Shown in pieces: positions 43,676-46,908 of a stretch of 46,908 nucleotides of DNA. The notes below the pieces were generated by a model. It was not told the origin of the DNA, did not search any database, and saw only the letters and a program-made list of their open reading frames with translations. How positions within the stretch are numbered: position 1 is the first letter of the stretch; each line of letters starts with the position of its first letter. Both the position numbers and the translations under genes were made by a program. Source of the DNA: an uncultured Myroides sp. (GTDB taxonomy: Bacteria > Bacteroidota > Bacteroidia > Flavobacteriales > Flavobacteriaceae); contig CAJYTF010000029.1 in the NCBI GenBank assembly GCA_913777665.1, positions 1 to 46,908 of the forward strand, written 5' to 3'.

Positions 43676-46375
43676 TTAATTAGATGTCTCTATGACCAAT
43701 ACATTGATTTTATCTCCTACAACGCCTGAACCTAAATTTACACGAATGGTAGTTGCTGTTCTATTGGTTCTAGATACTGTTGAAGTATAGGATAAATCAC
43801 TTTCAACAGTAATTAGCAACCTTGCTGTTGTTGAATATATTGCAATTGAACTCATGTTGATTGTTGCATATCCATTACTAACGTCTGTAGCTGTTAACGT
43901 ATATTGTAGTGAATTTGCTGAATTTGTATTTGTTGAGCTACCTGAAGGAATTGGTAATGTTTTTAAAACCCCACTTGGATCTGCAACCACCATTCTATCA
44001 GTAGCATTGTTACCAACATTCGTATAAATTGTTCGAACCCTAACGTTGCCCGTTCCAACATCTAATCGTTCTGTAGGTTTTGCAGCTGCTTCGGTACCGG
44101 TAATACCAATACCTGTATTACCATTCACTAATACTGTTAACGAGTTTTGACGACTGCTAGATCCCGTACCGTTACCAATTTGAAAGGCTGGATCTGTAGC
44201 ACCGGGATTAATTATGCCACTACTGTAACCGTTTGGCGCAATAGAACTTGTTGTAATAGCATTATATGTACCTGTAACAAATTCATAGGGTGTAGCTACA
44301 ATGTTTGAATGACCAAACGCCGCACTAGCGTAAGAACTGGTACTATTTTCGAAACCAAAGGTTGCCGACATATTTCCGCCAGCGGTATTTGATACTCCAA
44401 ATGTTGCTGCTTGTGTTCCGTTTATGGTATTTGAAAAACCTGTTGCGAATGATCCGTAGAAACCATCGGCTATCACACCATTAATGGTATTGTCGTAACC
44501 AAGCGCAGCTGAATAACTTTGCTTTACATCATTACTATAACCTGATACCAATGTACTACTTCCTGTAACAATATTTTCATTCCCGCTAACAGCTGCGTAT
44601 AAACCTTGTACATTATTCTGTATACCATTAACCAAAGATCCATTACCAGAAACAGTGTTTGAACCACCAAAAACGGCAGAACTAGCACCACTAATGGTGT
44701 TGGTTGAACCAGAGGCAAACGAATTGGGCCCCGACACAACATTTGCATTACCCGTGGCAAATGACGAAGCGCCAGATGCTTTGTTTGAACTACCGAAAGC
44801 TGCTGAATTGGTACCAATTGTGCTGGTTCCAGCTGTTTCATCGGCATGAGCTTGACCACCTCGTACTGCACCAGCAATATCTAACGCCACATTATTAATA
44901 GCTTGCGTTTTACGGATAGCAAATGTTCCCATCTGGTAAACATTTTGCGTATTTAATGTAGCTTTATTGGTAGTACCTTGAACTTGTAAAGGCTCTTGCA
45001 CCAAATTGTCTCTTGTTATGGTTTTTAACTGCCCCCCTGTACTTGCTACGATAATATTATCTGTTGTTGCACCATCTGCCGGTAAACCGGTAATATTTAA
45101 TGGATAAGTGGTTCCAGAAATGGTGGTTGCTATAGTTGTTGCTCTATTTAAATCTCCCCCTAATTCAATTGTATTGGTTCCTGCATTTTTAGTTAATCCG
45201 TTAGCCGCATTTGTAGTTGGCGCTAGACTTGCCACCGTAACCGTTTTTAAAACTCCACTTGCATCGGCTACTACTACTTTATCTGTTGCCGTGTTTCCTG
45301 TATAAGCAACAGAATTTATGTTACGTATTCTTAAACCACTTTGTCCAAAATTTCCATCTCCACCCAGATCTAATAGTTCAGTTGGTAGTGCAGCTTCGTT
45401 CATTCCGTTTACACCAATTGCCGTTCTACTATCTCTTAAAACGGTAATAGCATTTTTACCATTTGCAGTACTTATACCATTACCTAATTGAAATAATGGA
45501 TCTCCTGTTTGCGGATTGTTGTTAGGAGAAGTAGATGTTGCAAGTTCAGTAATAGCATTTCCAGTCCCAAGTACAGTTTCGAAGCCAAACGAAGATTTTA
45601 GATTATTACCGCTCACGAAAGAGTTTTTAGAGTAAACAGTATTATTGTTACCTAGAAGACTGACTCCTAAATCATTGGCATTATTTTCAACATAATTAGT
45701 ATTTCCTGCAACAAACGCATTATCGCTCTTAACAATATTATTGCTACCAACAGCAGCTGAGTTATAACCTTCTACCCTATTATTAAAACCTGTTGCGAAA
45801 GCGTTATTTGCACTTACGTTATTATTGCTACCAAAAGCTGCAGAAGTTATTCCTATTGGTGATGTTCCATCTATTTCTTGACTACTAGGTTGCCCTACCC
45901 TTATTGAGCCTCGTACATCTAAATTTGTAACTGCTTCAGTGCTTGAAAAATTCCCAATTGCTACGTAACCGTTTTGATAGATATGTTGGTTATTTGCATT
46001 AGCTTTATTTGTTGTACCTTGAATTTGCCACGGTTCAACAACCAAAGCTTCAGGATTGTCTAACAAACGTACCCATTTAGATTCTGCAGTACTCCAGTAA
46101 TAGTAACCGGGAACTACATCGTTTGGAGCTGTACCAGCTGTTGCTGTATTGAATACCGTTAATGCATTTGCTGGTGAAGCTATTGTGGTAGCATCGGTAA
46201 TGCTACTTAAAGCAACTCTTGGCATCAGTACCCCTTTATTTGTACTTTCAACTTCTAATATTGCACTTTGACTAATATTCTTAGGGTTGTCTCCTACTTT
46301 AACTTGAGCTACAACTTGCGATGAAGTAGTTGCTACCAAACTAAGGAAAGCTATTTTGATATATTTATTTTTCAT
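43676..46375 (-). CDS. Large secreted protein with YadA-head-like repeats
   Basis: 899 residues. Signal (KIAFLSLVATTSSQVVAQ), shared module SAILEVESTNKGVLMPRVAL, then two related halves (~115-385 and ~455-800), each beginning QGTTNKA..N.Q..YQ, passing through a run of 14-16-residue repeats (SAAFGSSNKASGASSFATGN, ANVVSGPNSFASGSTN) and ending in GNGxS...NxxTVL. The repeats resemble the Hep_Hag/YadA head repeats of trimeric autotransporters (AxGxxxxASGxxSxAxG). The YadA membrane anchor is absent; the C-terminus is a ~90-residue beta domain. It is probably a trimeric or solenoid surface fibre. Confidence 0.8.
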   Translation of the reverse strand: MKNKYIKIAFLSLVATTSSQVVAQVKVGDNPKNISQSAILEVESTNKGVLMPRVALSSITDATTIASPANALTVFNTATAGTAPNDVVPGYYYWSTAESKWVRLLDNPEALVVEPWQIQGTTNKANANNQHIYQNGYVAIGNFSSTEAVTNLDVRGSIRVGQPSSQEIDGTSPIGITSAAFGSNNNVSANNAFATGFNNRVEGYNSAAVGSNNIVKSDNAFVAGNTNYVENNANDLGVSLLGNNNTVYSKNSFVSGNNLKSSFGFETVLGTGNAITELATSTSPNNNPQTGDPLFQLGNGISTANGKNAITVLRDSRTAIGVNGMNEAALPTELLDLGGDGNFGQSGLRIRNINSVAYTGNTATDKVVVADASGVLKTVTVASLAPTTNAANGLTKNAGTNTIELGGDLNRATTIATTISGTTYPLNITGLPADGATTDNIIVASTGGQLKTITRDNLVQEPLQVQGTTNKATLNTQNVYQMGTFAIRKTQAINNVALDIAGAVRGGQAHADETAGTSTIGTNSAAFGSSNKASGASSFATGNANVVSGPNSFASGSTNTISGASSAVFGGSNTVSGNGSLVNGIQNNVQGLYAAVSGNENIVTGSSTLVSGYSNDVKQSYSAALGYDNTINGVIADGFYGSFATGFSNTINGTQAATFGVSNTAGGNMSATFGFENSTSSYASAAFGHSNIVATPYEFVTGTYNAITTSSIAPNGYSSGIINPGATDPAFQIGNGTGSSSRQNSLTVLVNGNTGIGITGTEAAAKPTERLDVGTGNVRVRTIYTNVGNNATDRMVVADPSGVLKTLPIPSGSSTNTNSANSLQYTLTATDVSNGYATINMSSIAIYSTTARLLITVESDLSYTSTVSRTNRTATTIRVNLGSGVVGDKINVLVIETSN

Positions 46376-46402
46376 ACTGTATAATTTGTTTCAAAAATTT
46401 TA

Positions 46403-46908
46403 TTAATTTTCTGCATATTCAACAATTAAATAATAATCGCCTGCCGGATGATACACAGTAAATGAGCCTGTTGTTCCCAAAACCAACTCTCTGTTTGTAC
46501 TATTATATTGTAAAACATTAGTACTTATAGATCCATCTGCCTTACTTATAAACCTAACACCAATAACTATTGCCCCAACTGGTACATCGTTTGGTAATGT
46601 TACTACATTCGTTGCAGTTGATAATGTAATATCTGCTACCAATTCATGAACAGGTTCATTACTTATCCACGCCCTACCAGTTTGTTGAACCGTATATTCA
46701 TAATCAACCGGTTTTATAATTGTTTCGGTATCGTCTTCGCTGGTGTAAGTGTAAGTTCCGTTGTTATTATTAACCAATGTTGTTACCGTTTCATTGGCTG
46801 CGATGATCGCTCCCATGTCGATTGTCTGGGTTACCCCCAAGCTGTTTACATAACTTAGGATACCGCTGGCTGCATCGTACGTTAATCCCGTATTGTTAAG
46901 GTTTAAAG
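46403..46908 (-). CDS. C-terminus of a large repetitive surface protein (partial)
   Basis: The frame is open to the window edge (168 codons in view), so the start lies beyond 46908; the TTG at 46838-46840 is not a true start. Residues ILSYVNSLGVTQTIDMGAII, ANETVTTLVNNNNGTYTYTS and EDDTETIIKPVDYEYTVQQ are the kind of unit found in many tandem copies in very large Bacteroidota surface proteins. The last ~100 residues are a beta domain ending YYLIVEYAEN. It lies 27 bp upstream of the 899-residue gene on the same strand, probably as the first gene of the group. Confidence 0.75.
   Translation of the reverse strand, partial: LNLNNTGLTYDAASGILSYVNSLGVTQTIDMGAIIAANETVTTLVNNNNGTYTYTSEDDTETIIKPVDYEYTVQQTGRAWISNEPVHELVADITLSTATNVVTLPNDVPVGAIVIGVRFISKADGSISTNVLQYNSTNRELVLGTTGSFTVYHPAGDYYLIVEYAEN

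Noticed and set aside
1..46908. CRISPR arrays, tRNA, rRNA and riboswitches
   Set aside because: Direct repeats seen are not regularly spaced, and no tRNA cloverleaf, rRNA core or known riboswitch core was recognised by eye; a covariance-model scan was not possible.

Overview
The window is AT-rich DNA from a member of the Bacteroidota, most likely order Flavobacteriales. The evidence is a type IX secretion (T9SS) surface-protein locus with a type B (CHU_C) sorting domain, PorP/SprF and OmpA/PorE-like proteins, lipoproteins with short Bacteroidota-style signal peptides, TAnnTTTG-type promoter boxes, few Shine-Dalgarno sites, and DUF4236 and HTH-pair genes typical of the group. No rRNA, tRNA, CRISPR array or intact insertion sequence was found.

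Region 1 (1-13100, + strand) looks like a defence or conflict island. It holds a frameshifted DUF2441-like gene, a ~1500-residue STAND/Avs-like NTPase, a DUF4236 protein, a 41-residue basic peptide, and a complete His-Xaa-Ser (Hxs) system: hxsA (repeat substrate), hxsD, hxsB and hxsC (two radical SAM proteins), each overlapping the next by 4 nt. An OLD-like ATPase-TOPRIM protein follows 34 nt later. The biochemical product and role of Hxs systems are, as far as I know, undetermined.

Region 2 (13100-24300, + strand) is a run of small, mostly unrecognised genes (lipoproteins, a propeller protein, a methyltransferase, a winged-helix protein) mixed with decaying pseudogenes. Five of them are followed by copies of one repeat that seems to derive from the promoter and 5' end of a single gene, possibly a HelD/UvrD-like helicase. 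Each copy is combined with TTCGA...CTCAG...ACC repeats. The layout resembles gene-by-gene accretion at one recombination site.

Region 3 (24370-31950, - strand) is a metal-efflux operon: small exported protein, CzcA/CusA-type RND pump fused to a TolC-like outer-membrane factor, periplasmic adaptor, CDF transporter, then an exported Fe/Mn superoxide dismutase. A perfect bidirectional terminator separates it from Region 2.

Region 4 (31950-35640) is mostly gene-poor: three degenerate copies of a several-hundred-bp repeat (a fourth lies at 20723), a zinc-ribbon gene remnant, one lipoprotein, an IS3-type OrfA remnant and an overlapping pair of HTH genes.

Region 5 (35700-46908, - strand) is a surface/T9SS locus. 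In transcription order it has the C-terminus of a large repetitive protein (running off the window), three secreted proteins sharing an N-terminal module (the largest with YadA-head-like repeats), a CHU_C protein, a PorP/SprF protein, an OmpA/PorE-like protein and a receiver-only response regulator. Two REP-like palindromic elements sit between the PorP and OmpA genes.
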